Of a stretch of 64,000 nt of DNA, positions 45,086 through 55,225 are shown one piece after another. The stretch spans positions 2,942,501 to 3,006,500 of the forward strand of contig CATNEN010000011.1 in NCBI GenBank assembly GCA_950097015.1, given 5' to 3'. The notes under the pieces were generated by a model, which had not been told where the DNA came from, searched no databases, and saw nothing but the letters and a program-made list of their open reading frames with translations. The translations under genes were made by a program, and so were the position numbers. Each line of letters begins with the position of its first letter. The first letter of the stretch is position 1. This stretch comes from Macrostomum hystrix (Eukaryota > Platyhelminthes > Macrostomidae).

Positions 45086-47011
45086 ATGTCATCCTCTCAC
45101 TCTCATCCTAGCGGTCCCAATCAATCGTCCGACCAGTCTTCTTCCGCTCGTCGGACCAGCTGGACAGTAGCGGCCGGTTCCTACAAATTCAACGAGAAAG
45201 AGCTCATTGGCGAGGGCACCCTGACAGCCGTGCACCGGGGCCGACTAGACGGCGAGGTCGTGGCCGTGAAGCGGCTAAAAATAAAGCTAGTAAGCGAGGA
45301 GGACCGGTCCTATCTAGCAGCTGAAGCTAATTTTCTATGTGGCTTGCGGCATTGTCGGCTTAGTAGAATGCTTGGCTATTGTCTGCGCGGTCGTTATCCC
45401 TTGCTTTTTTGCGAGCTGGCGCCGAAACGCAGCTTAGCCGATTATCTGCAGTCTGGCAGTGTCGTTGATCACGCCCTGTTCCACTGTCTGGGCCAAGACA
45501 TCGCAGAAGCTTTAGAATTCTTGCATTCTCAAAGGCCGCCACTGCTGCACATGCGATTGTGCAGCCGTAATGTACTACTGGATGCTAGACTGCGTGGCCA
45601 GGTGCGATTCTCTACGAGTTATTGAGTATTGTTGAATATTGATTCGCAATAAGCTGTTCCTGATGCTAAGCAATGTTTAATTCGTAGCGGAATCCCTCCA
45701 ATAATCCCTATTTGATATGTCCTATTTTCTACTTAATCCTAGAATACATAGATTATTTCTTAGAATCCTGCCATAGATTATTTCTTAGAATCCTACCATA
45801 GATTATTTCTTAGAATCCTGCCATAGATTATTTCTTAGAATCATGCAATTCATAATTTACTTAAATAATGCCCTAGATTATTTCCTAAAATCCTGTCCAG
45901 GATTATTTCTTAAAATCCTGCCCTATATTATTTCGTAGAGTCCTGCCATAGATTATTTCTTGTAATCTTTTTCTAGATTATTTCTTAGAATCCTGAACAA
46001 AGATTAGAATCTAGGAATTTCTAAGAATTATATTTCTTAGAATTGTGATTAATTTCTCCTAAAACCCTTCACTAGATTTTCTGTATAATCGCCCCTACAT
46101 TTTCTTCTACTAAAATCCTCTCCTAGATTTTCCCCTAGAATCCTAGATTTTGTCATAGAACCAGTCTTCGATTCCGTCTAGATTTATTTATTGTACTTTC
46201 TAAAAGACTTTTTAGAATCCCTATTTTAATATTCTTATTGTTTCTTACTGTAACCCCTCCTACAATTTCTCATAAAATCACTTTCAGATCCCTCTTAGAT
46301 TTACCTTTAAATGCCTCCCAAAATAGTTTCCCTACTAGCATGAGATTCGAACTCCCGACCCCCCAGGTGTCCGATCTCGGCCTGTCTAAGCTGCGCCATC
46401 AAACTGGCCAATTGGCGCGCGAAGCTGGCAACGCCAGCGCTGCCTGGGCCCACCTGGCCTGGATGGCCCCGGAGCTGCTGACGGCGGCGGAGTTCGGCCC
46501 CCCGGCTGACCTGTACAGCGCTGGCGTCATCCTCTGGGAGATGCTGACCGGCAAACAGCCCTACTCCGGCCAGTCAGCCTATTCGATTATCACGGCTAAG
46601 AAATCAGGTTTGTCATTGGACTGCCCGCCTGACTGTGCGGACAGCGTAGCCCAACTATTGACCAGCCTGTGGGGCCGTCCTGCTGGCCGACCTGACGCCA
46701 GCCAGCTACGAGTGACTCTCCGCGCCGGCTGTCTGCCCGGACCGCACTGGCCCGCCCTGGCTAGGCGAGCCGGCCTCACCGATTCCACTCTGCGCGATCC
46801 AACTGCTACTAGAAGATTTCTGGCTAGCGCTTGTCGGCGACCCTGTCTAGCTAATCATATTGGCGACGATGCCGGCGACGCTGTCGGCAGCTTCTGGCTG
46901 CTGACGGAGCCTCGCCTACCGGCTAGTCCGGCCGGCTGCGGCGAGGAAGATACGGAAATTCCGTCTGATCTAGTAGCCGCTGTGACCAGAGCTGCCGGAT
47001 GCCAAGACTGA
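45086..47011 (+). CDS. TKL-type protein pseudokinase
   Basis: Exons 45086-45601 and 46367-47011 join in phase 0 (386 residues; an upstream in-frame ATG at 45047 is also possible). The kinase fold is clear: glycine loop IGEGTLTAV (third Gly replaced), VAVK lysine, alpha-C Glu in AAEANFL, DLG in VSDLGLSKL, WMAPELL, and the F helix DLYSAGVILWEMLTGKQPY, which is TKL/TK-like. The catalytic loop reads HMRLCSRN where H-R-D-L-x-x-x-N is expected: the catalytic Asp is replaced by Arg while the metal-binding Asn and Asp remain. I therefore predict a pseudokinase, perhaps a nucleotide-binding scaffold. The tail (residues 300-386) has no recognised domain. The last intron contains an array and its acceptor abuts a SINE fragment. 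The orthologue is unresolved (IRAK-, MLK- and LRRK-like kinases are all possible). Confidence 0.8.
45715..46010. repeat. 25-bp array in the pseudokinase intron
   Basis: ATTATTTCTTAGAATCCTGC plus CATAG, about 10 copies, degenerating towards the acceptor. Confidence 0.9.
46338..46360 (-). mobile_element. SINE B-box remnant at the pseudokinase splice acceptor
   Basis: GAGATTCGAACTCCCGACC is an inverted tRNA B-box. The same string occurs at about 50426-50445 before DROSHA and at 52180-52200. It directly precedes CCCCCAG, the acceptor of exon 2. Confidence 0.6.
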
Positions 47012-47194
47012 ACTAAGCTGTGCCGGCCAGTCACCGAACCTGTGAAACTTTTTTGGTTCTTACCGTTTTAACATTTTTTTCAATTTCGGATCTAGTGAAA
47101 TATTATTACCTTTCGGTTCATTATTTTCCTAAATTTTTCTTACCTGTCTTTTGTAATACAAGTCGACTAAATTCTTTGAGAGATAATCAATTTA

Positions 47195-48845
47195 CCTTTT
47201 AGAATAGTTGCCTTAATTCTTTAGTGGTGCTTCGCCTAAATTCTTCAGGTGAGGGTCGCCTGAATTCTTCAGGTGAGGGTCGCCTGAATTCTTCAGGTGA
47301 GGGTCGCCTGAATTCATTAAGAATAAGTCGCCTAAATTCTTCAGGTGAGGGTCGCCTGAATTCTTCAGGTGAGGTTCGCCTAAATTCTTCAGGTGAGGTT
47401 CGCCTGAATTATTAAGAATAAGTCGCCTAAATTCTTCAGGTGAGGTTCGCCTAAATTCTTCAGGTGAGGGTCGCCTGAATTCTTCAGGTGAGGTTCGCCT
47501 GAATTCTTCAGGTGAGGTTCGCCTGAATTATTAAGAATAAGTCGCCTAAATTCTTCAGGTGAGGTTCGCCTAAATTCTTCAGGTGAGGTTCGCCTAAATT
47601 CTTCAGGTGAGATTCGCCTGAATTCTTCAGGTGAGGTTCGCCTAAATTCTTCAGGTGAGGGCCGCCTGAATTATTAAGAATAAGTCGCCTAAATTCTTCA
47701 GGTGAGGTTCGCCTAAATTCTTCAGGTGAGGGTCGCCTGAATTCTTCAGGTGAGGTTCGCCTGAATTCTTCAGGTGAGGTTCGCCTGAATTATTAAGAAT
47801 AAGTCGCCTAAATTCTTCAGGTGAGGTTCGCCTAAATTCTTCAGGTGAGGTTCGCCTAAATTCTTCAGGTGAGATTCGCCTGAATTCTTCAGGTGAGGTT
47901 CGCCTAAATTCTTCAGGTGAGGGCCGCCTGAATTATTAAGAATAAGTCGCCTGAATTCTTCAGGTGAGGGTCGCCTGAATTCTTCAGGTGAGGGTCGCCT
48001 AAATTCTTCAGGTGAGGTTCGCCTAAATTCTTCAGGTGAGGGTCGCCTGAATTCTTCAGGTGAGGGTCGCCTGAATTCTTCAGGTGAGGTTCGCCTAAAT
48101 TCTTCAGGGTTGGGTCGCCTAAATTCTTCAGGTGAGGTTCGCCTAAATTCTTCAGGTGAGGTTCGCCTAAATTCTTCAGGTGAGGGCCGCCTGAATTCTT
48201 CAGGTGAGGTTCGCCTAAATTCTTCAGGTGAGGGCCGCCTGAATTATTAAGAATAAGTCGCCTGAATTCTTCAGGTGAGGGTCGCCTGAATTCTTCAGGT
48301 GAGGGTCGCCTAAATTCTTCAGGTGAGGTTCGCCTAAATTCTTCAGGTGAGGGTCGCCTGAATTCTTCAGGTGAGGGTCGCCTGAATTCTTCAGGTGAGG
48401 GTCGCCTGAATTCTTCAGGTGAGGTTCGCCTAAATTCTTCAGGTGAGGGTCGCCTAAATTCTTCAGGTAAGGGTCGCCTAAATTCTTCAGGTGAGGGTCG
48501 CCTGAATTCTTCAGGTGAGGGTCGCCTAAATTCTTCAGGGGAGGTTCGCCTAAATTCTTCAGGTGAGGGTCGCCTGAATTCTTCAGGGGAGGTTCGCATA
48601 AATTCTTCAGGTGAGGGTCGCCTAAATTCTTCAGGGGAGGTTCGCCTAAATTCTTCAGGTGAGGGTCGCCTAAATTCTTCAGGGGAGGTTCGCCTAAATT
48701 CTTCAGGTGAGGTTCGCCTAAATTCTTCAGGTGAGGGCCGCCTGAATTCTTCAGGTGAGGTTCGCCTAAATTCTTCAGGTGAGGTTCGCCTGAATTCTTC
48801 AGGAATAAGTTGTCTAAATTCTTCAGGCATGGGACGTCTAAAGTC
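47195..48845. repeat. 24-bp minisatellite, 1.6 kb
   Basis: About 68 copies of a 24-bp unit containing AATTCTTCAGGTGAGG and CGCCT. Interspersed AATTATTAAGAATAAGTCGC units mark higher-order blocks of about 120-310 bp, some near-identical (47405-47660 compared with 47665-47940). Every unit has CCTGAA-TTC-TTCAGG, a self-complementary hairpin, and TTCTTCAG|GTGAGG, a fused acceptor-donor core. The 305-codon - strand frame is a by-product of the 8-codon period. Confidence 0.97.
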
Positions 48846-49985
48846 TTACCGAGCGTGTTTTCTTAGTTTCTTACAAATAAGTTTTTAAATAAGTAAACCA
48901 AAATCAGTTTTTCATCAAAAGTACGACTATAAGAACCTGCTAATTTTGTAATTTGCCTTTGCACATCAATCAAAGCTAGCCCAGTGTACAATTTGCTGTA
49001 AGTAAATCATTTTTTTTCTAGAATTGTTTTCAAACAAACCGTCCTCTAAAATAGCTGCTTGAATTTTTTTTAAATCTTAATTTTTTCCTCAAGCAATTAA
49101 TAACGCCAATATGTAGGTCACGCATGCACCACATTTAGTATAAACCTCTACAGGGTTACTGCAACAAAAATACTTTATTTAGTATTTTTACAAACTAGGC
49201 TTCTCATTATTATGAATATTATTATTGGCTGTTAAAAGTTGATCTTTACTGTCACTATTTTTCTCTAATTTATTGTCAAGCTAGCCAAATTTCATTGAAG
49301 TTTTTTGTTATTTTTTTCAGACTAAAATTCGCTGAAGCTACTTAAAGTAAGAAGCTCGCGTTTTTACGTTACTTTTTGTGGAAATCATTCCTAAACTATA
49401 GTATCATTAGTAGCTGGTAAGTGTTTTTCTATTTACAAATTTGTAATTTCGCATTACTCCGTCCCTTCTATATAATTTCCAAATGTCATCAAATCATTCG
49501 CTTTTGTAAATGCTCATTAGAGATCAACATTTTACCTGGCTCACTTTTAATTTAGTTTTCTTTTGTTATCTCCATTTTTTGCTTTTATTTATTTTAGTGT
49601 ACATGCGAAATTCTAATTATTAAAAATTATGGGTCCAAAAAGTTTTTTTTTAATTTATTTATTTCATTGGTATTGCACAAGCCCGTAGGCAATGAATTGA
49701 AATAAGATATTAAATCATCTTTGTATTTGAAAACTGCTGTGCAGTCATCTGTCATGGTCGCATTATAGTTTATCATATATTTAATTTCTTATGTATAAGT
49801 AAATTATATTTATGCCAATTTAATGATTTGTCCGATTTTGTAGGGACCTGAAAAACTTTTCGCTGAATTCTAAATGCTTTGGTTTTATTTGGTTTTAAAC
49901 GCTAAGGACAAGAATCGGTCATTATTGGATAAGCTTGTGATGTAAAATTAGATAGTCAGAAACCAAGCCTGGAAAGCTAGATAGT
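48846..49985. other. AT-rich intergenic DNA
   Basis: No gene or repeat recognised. Confidence 0.4.
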
Positions 49986-49987
49986 TT

Positions 49988-50415
49988 CCCGCTAAAAAAT
50001 AGGGAGGAATAGGGAGGAACACTGCAGATTCCAGTTGGAATCTGCGGTGTTTCCAGAAAAAGAAACAGCCGAACGTTGGAAACATACCAATCGGATGATT
50101 CCATGCTTGGAATCTACCCAACTGGGCGTTTTCTCGGTGCTTCTTGGTGGCGAAATGGAATCACCCAAAGAATCCTCCAGTTCGGAAGATTCCATGCTCA
50201 GAAACCGCCGAGGAATCGTCCGTAAATAATTCTCTGGTTGTCCCATGGGCCACTGGTTCGGGTGATTCTTCGGCGGTTTCCGCACAATTTACGCTTACAT
50301 TGGCTGCTTCCTGGGTGGTTTCTTTAACTCTTGCGAGATAGGGAGGATTTTGGTAGATTCCACTCCTATTTTGCACAAAAAACCCGCCGAAGAAGCAGCC
50401 GAATTTTTTACAGGG
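49988..50415. mobile_element. 420-bp-class MITE, copy B, immediately upstream of DROSHA
   Basis: Starts CCCGCTAAAAAATAG and ends GAATTTTTTACAGGG, the same ends as copy A at 26603-27022, with the body nearly identical from GTTGGAATCTGCGGTGTTTC onward. It ends 76 bp before the DROSHA start codon, so it may form part of the 5' UTR, promoter or intron. Confidence 0.8.
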
Positions 50416-50491
50416 TTAGATGAGATTCGAACTCCCGACCAACCTCTCAGTTAGCTTTTTTTACTCATGGAGAAACACTTCTCATTTCAGC

Positions 50492-50563
50492 ATGAACGGC
50501 ACAGGTTCGGGTGTGACAGATCCTTCTGCCGCTGCTTGGGCAGCCTGGGCCAATGCCCAGCAG

Positions 50564-50600
<37 letters not shown>

Positions 50601-53600
50601 CTGTTCAACAGCCGCTGCCTAGCCAATGTCCGCAGCAACAGCAGCAGCCGCAGCAGCAGCCAGTGAACATGATGTCTCTACCTTCAAGGATGTCGTCTAT
50701 GCTTCAAGAATTATCAGCAGCTTATTATTCATTGCAGAGTATGCAAAATCCTGTTCAACAATTGGCTCCTATTTGGATGCCCACGCAATCAACAACTGCG
50801 CCTCCGCCGCCGCCGCCTCCTCCGCCTCCGCCCCCACCGCCTCATCTTCTTGGCGGCGTGAACTTCTCGATGCCGCCGCCGCTTTTTGTACCGCCTCCGC
50901 AGCCGCCTCCTCCGCCTCTGCAAATGGAAGCTACTGTAAGTAGTGCAGGCCCTGTGCCGCTAATGTGTTTAAAGCCGCGCGCCAGTTTAAATTGGGACGC
51001 CACCCAATTTGAAGCCAAATACGGAGCAGTGCCACAATCGACTGGTGCCGCGGAAGCTTCGCCCCTGATGGAATCAATTCCATCGTCTTCTAGACGACCG
51101 TCAGCGTCAACGACTGGCAATCATCGCGGATCATCTAGTCGCGGTCGCGGCGGCGGAGGCGCAGGCGGGCAGTTTCGCAATCCGTTCCTTTCCGATCCAA
51201 ATGTCAAGAAAGAATTAGCCGAAGAACGCGAGCGCGCTAATCCGGAGCTGTCCGTGCCACAGCCGGAGACCAAAGTGATCTCGGGTCCAATAGAATCTCG
51301 CTACGCAATTATAGCAGACAATCTGATCACGGCCAAGCCGGCCCTAGTTGCTCTAGAGGATCAGTTCGTTGAAGACATTATGAAGCGTCGGGAGCGAGCA
51401 CTCGAAGGTCAGCCGCGTTGGAGGCCGCTGGTGCGCAATGCCGCTAGCGAGGAGGCCGCCGTGGCTGCTGCTGCTGCAACAGCTGATGCTCAAGATGAAG
51501 CGGAGTCTGAATCTTCGCTGTCCGAGGGGGAAATTGTCGAATCGGAAACTGTTAAACAGCATCAGGTAATCATCATGATATCTGACAGGTCCAGTCCGTG
51601 GACTGGGTAGTTCGCCTGATATCCACCTATAGTATCTCTTGTGCTGGTGAGTGACTCTCTTGTGCTGGTGAGTGACTCTCTTGTGCTGGTGAGTGACTCT
51701 CTTGTGCTGGTGAGTGACTCTCTTGTGCTGGTGAGTGACTCTCTTGTGCTGGTGAGTGACTCTCTTGTGCTGGTGAGTGACTCTCTTGTGCTGGTGAGTG
51801 ACTCTCTTGTGCTGGTGAGTGACTCTCTTGTGCTGGTGAGTGACTCTCTTGTGCTGGTGAGTGACTCTCTTGTGCTGGTGAGTGACTCTCTTGTGCTGGT
51901 GAGTGACTGGCAAAGCGGTCTAACGTGTTTTGAATCTTGCACCAAGGTCCCTTAGCTCGATTCCGCGGCGAAGCCACATTCATTTGTGCCGCAGCCGCGG
52001 AGAGAAGGCTTGGAGGCTTGTCGCGCAATTTACGCCCTTGTGAGCCAACCTCCAAGGCACAGGGAGAGTGTACACTGCCTGACGATGAGAAATTCAGGGC
52101 AGATGTACACACCTGTGTGAGTGTGTGCCTGCGTACAGTATCTGTTCGTGTGTGCTCAGGAGTCTGCGAAATTGGCAGAAATGAGATTCGAACTCCCGAC
52201 CTCCCTATCAGAAGCTGCAAGTTCTATTCTCAACGTAAATTAGACAACGGATCACAATCGCATTACTTTACTGTCAGTAGTATCGTTTGACTATGAGTGG
52301 CACTAATTGAAATTATTATTTAGGCGCGCGTTAAAATTGTCCGCCAGCGTCATCGGGCCAAGAAGCACTACGACGATCTCAAGGCGCGCGGCCGGGTTGA
52401 TCGTCTATCCGGTCTCAATGTCGACGGAATGTCGGAGGCGCAGCGACGCGAAATGGAAACGGCGGTGCGCAAGATCACTATTAGAACGCTTTGCCAGCAG
52501 CAGGAGGTTGAGCACAAGATGCGGCATCCGCAGAAACTCAATCCGCATCTGTGGTACAATGAGCCGGGCGAATTGAATGACGGACCAAGGTGCTACTGCA
52601 AGCCTGAGTATCAGGTGAGTTTATTTCGCTTTTAGTTAATACTAGTAAGCCTTATTATAGCGGTCATTGTCTGACAATTATCAGATTGACCGACATGGTA
52701 ATGCCTTGACTAATGACCAACCTAATGACTGGATTGATTACTGAACTAATAGCTAAACTAATGACTGAACTCATGGCTGACCTAATGGCTTAACTAATGG
52801 CTTAACTAATGGCTGAACTAATGACTGAACTAATGGCTGAACTAATGGCTGAACTAATGACTGAACTAATGGCTTAACTAATGGCTTAACTAATGGCTAA
52901 ACTGATGGCTAAACTAATGGCTGAACTAATGTCTGAACTAATGACAGAATTGGTTACTGGGTGAATGACTGGAGTGACGAGTTAACTAAGGACTCGATTT
53001 ATGACTGAAATTATGACTAACTGTTTGACTTCAGTGATAAAAGATATTGAAAGGGTGATTGACAGAAAATGACATTGTAGATAAGAGCTGGAGATAATTA
53101 CCAGCCTAATCATAAGTCGCGATGTGCCAGAATGCTTCGAAAACTACTTCTAATGTCTATAAAATACCCCTTAATTTTTTAGGTCGGTCCGTCACACTGC
53201 AAATACGAAGGCGAAGCTGGCATACCGAAATGCGACCCGGGCACTAACAACCCTGACAGGCTTCATCACTATCGCATCTGTGTACTGCCCAACACCAACT
53301 ATGCTGCCAAGCAGCCGTCAGTTATCATGTACAAAAATCTTGAATATCAATTCGACGGTTTCGGCATGCTGAGTCATTATCAATTAGACGATTTGCCGCC
53401 TTGCAAGTTTCATCGCTACAACATCTTCTACAAGGTCCACCTAATTAAGGAACCCGTGCCGCCTAACTTCACTGTCCGATCGCTTGACTTGTTGGCCGAT
53501 TTCATAATGTACGAATTATTGGAACTACTAGACGAGACTGCTTATCCTTCTGGTGCTGATCAGTCTACTTCTTGTCGCTGTTTTCACCTGTATCCAAGGT

Positions 53601-54907
53601 TCACGCGTCGAAGTCGGGACGGCACACTGGAGCTATTGCCAGCCTGGGCTATTATTGAGCACCTGTTAGATAACAGCGGTCTGCTGATTGAGCCGGATTG
53701 TTTGGACAGCGTATTGCGCATGTCCAAGAAAGAATGGCGCACTTTTATAGACCAGTGGCGCGGCCAGTTGGTCACTTATCCGGGCAAGAAGCCGTCGACT
53801 ATTCGCGTAGACCAGGTTGACCGCTGCTCAGCCGCTGCTTCCGAAGCCGACGATGGCAGCTGTGAGCAGGGTCAGGGTACTCGGCCTTTCTATCCTTACG
53901 TTGTTCACATTACTCAAGTGCCTTTGAAGTTCGGCTGGCAAGCTGAGAACACCTATCGGCGCACTTTGAAATCGTACTTTCGCGAACAGTACATGATTGT
54001 CTTCAATCCCAGGGTTGGTGTTGAGCAACGCGAAAAGTTGCAACACCTGCGCGAAAAGATGCGCATTGTTGAAGAGGCCCCGGATAAGCGTCGCGAAGTG
54101 ACCGTTGAAATGAGCGCCGAGGGATTTCGGCGCACCGGTTTGCGACCGGATGTGACGCAGTTTGCCCTGCTGCTGCCGCATTTCTTGTCATTCTGTCGCC
54201 TTCATCGCAGCATCAGCGCTCTAGAAAATCGCATTGGCTACGTGTTTAAAGATAAATCATTGTTCCACCAGGCCATGACGCATCCGTCATCGATTAGGTC
54301 CACTCTCGGTTTAAACTCCGACCACGTGCTTAACAGTATGCTCAACTGCGGTCCTAGACTGCTCGAGTATGGCGAGGTTAGAGAAATTCGTCAGGCAACT
54401 AGGAAGCACGGCCTAGCCTACACTGTCAATGTCATGTCAATGCTGCCAAGCATTCTCGAAAAGAAATCACCCATCTTTGGCAACGATCGCTTAGAATACC
54501 TTGGAGACGCTGTAGTTGAACTAATTGTTACTTCCCACCTGTTCTACATTCTGCCGGAAGTAAGCGAAGGTCATCTGGATGCATTCCGGCAGTCTCTAGT
54601 GATGAATGCCCACCTAGCTTTGTTGGCTAGACGATTGGGCTTGCACTGCTATCTGCAGTACGCTCACGGAATGGACTTCTACTTGGATTCCACATTTATG
54701 CACGCCTACTCGGACGCATTCGAAGCATTTATGGCCGCTGTGTACCTTGACGGCGGCCTGGCTCTGGCCAATAGAATCTTTGCCGACGTTATGTGGGGCA
54801 GCGATCCGGCCTGTCTGAGGGTCTGGTGTACGCCACCCCCGCATCCTATCCAGTTGGAGTACCCGGATGGAGATCGGCATCTTTTGGGACTGCACCCCAA
54901 GCTCAAG
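50492..54907 (+). CDS. DROSHA: DROSHA ribonuclease III, N-terminal to RNase IIIa (3' part not found)
   Basis: Exons 50492-51565, 52324-52614 and 53183-54907 join in phase 0 (1030 residues, still open at a GTAGGC donor). Role: the nuclear Microprocessor nuclease that cuts primary microRNAs with DGCR8. Exon 1 holds the Gln/Pro-rich N-terminus and an Arg/Ser/Gly patch; the start ATG follows the acceptor CATTTCAG directly. Exon 2 contains HLWYNEPGELNDGPRC, characteristic of DROSHA. Exon 3 carries the central domain (HYRICVLPN, then a YPGKKPSTIRVDQ segment), REVTVEMSAEGFRRTG, and RNase IIIa with AMTHPS, NDRLEYLGDAVVEL and YSDAFEAFMAAVYLDGG, including the acidic residues of the signature. RNase IIIb and the dsRNA-binding domain are not found in the remaining 9 kb, so either a very long intron follows or the gene is truncated. 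Confidence 0.93.
51628..51908. repeat. 21-bp minisatellite in DROSHA intron 1
   Basis: Thirteen near-perfect copies of TCTCTTGTGCTGGTGAGTGA plus C, starting about 60 bp after the donor. Each unit carries GGTGAGT, a near-consensus 5' splice site on the sense strand. The last unit runs straight into the tRNA head of the SINE at 51909. Confidence 0.97.
51909..52180 (+). mobile_element. SINE family 1, copy C, in DROSHA intron 1
   Basis: Begins with the tRNA-like head GGCAAAGCGGTCTAACG and GCTCGATTCCGC, then the common body through GTGTACACTGCC and GTGTGCTCAGGAGTC. It is followed at about 52180 by an inverted B-box fragment from another SINE. Confidence 0.8.
52700..52960. repeat. 12-bp array in DROSHA intron 2
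   Basis: About 20 copies of ACTAATGGCTGA with variants (GACTGA, GCTTA, GCTAA). Confidence 0.9.
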
Positions 54908-54967
54908 GTAGGCGCGGATGTACTTTTCGATAGTGCGGGGGTGGGTGGTAGTTAAAGAGCCTCATAA

Positions 54968-55225
54968 AATTGGGGCGCAGCCGCGGAGAGAAAGCATGGG
55001 GGCTTGTCGTGCTATTTACGCCCTTGAGGGCCAACCTCCAAGGCGCAGTGAGAGTGTACACTGCCTGACGATGACAAAGTCAGGGCAGATGTACACACCT
55101 GTGTGAGCGTGTGCCTGCGTACGGTATCCGTGTGCGTGTGTGCTCAGGAGTCAGCGAAATGTACAGAATTGCCTCCTCGCTGGCTGAAGGTCTAGTGTCA
55201 CCGAATGATGTGCCATTGCCCGCAG
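54968..55225 (+). mobile_element. SINE family 1, copy D (head truncated)
   Basis: Starts inside the element (GCGCAGCCGCGGAGAG) and continues to the distal end (GTCTAGTGTCACCGAATG, CCCGCAGCC). It lies 60 bp after the last DROSHA donor. Confidence 0.8.

Noticed and set aside
47913-48830. 305-codon - strand open frame (PEEFRR repeats)
   Set aside because: Produced by a 24-bp (8-codon) minisatellite lacking stops; no start context, domain or non-repetitive coding sequence.
51562-52220. Long frames on both strands across the 21-bp array and SINE
   Set aside because: Intron sequence; the frames are repeat and SINE translations.
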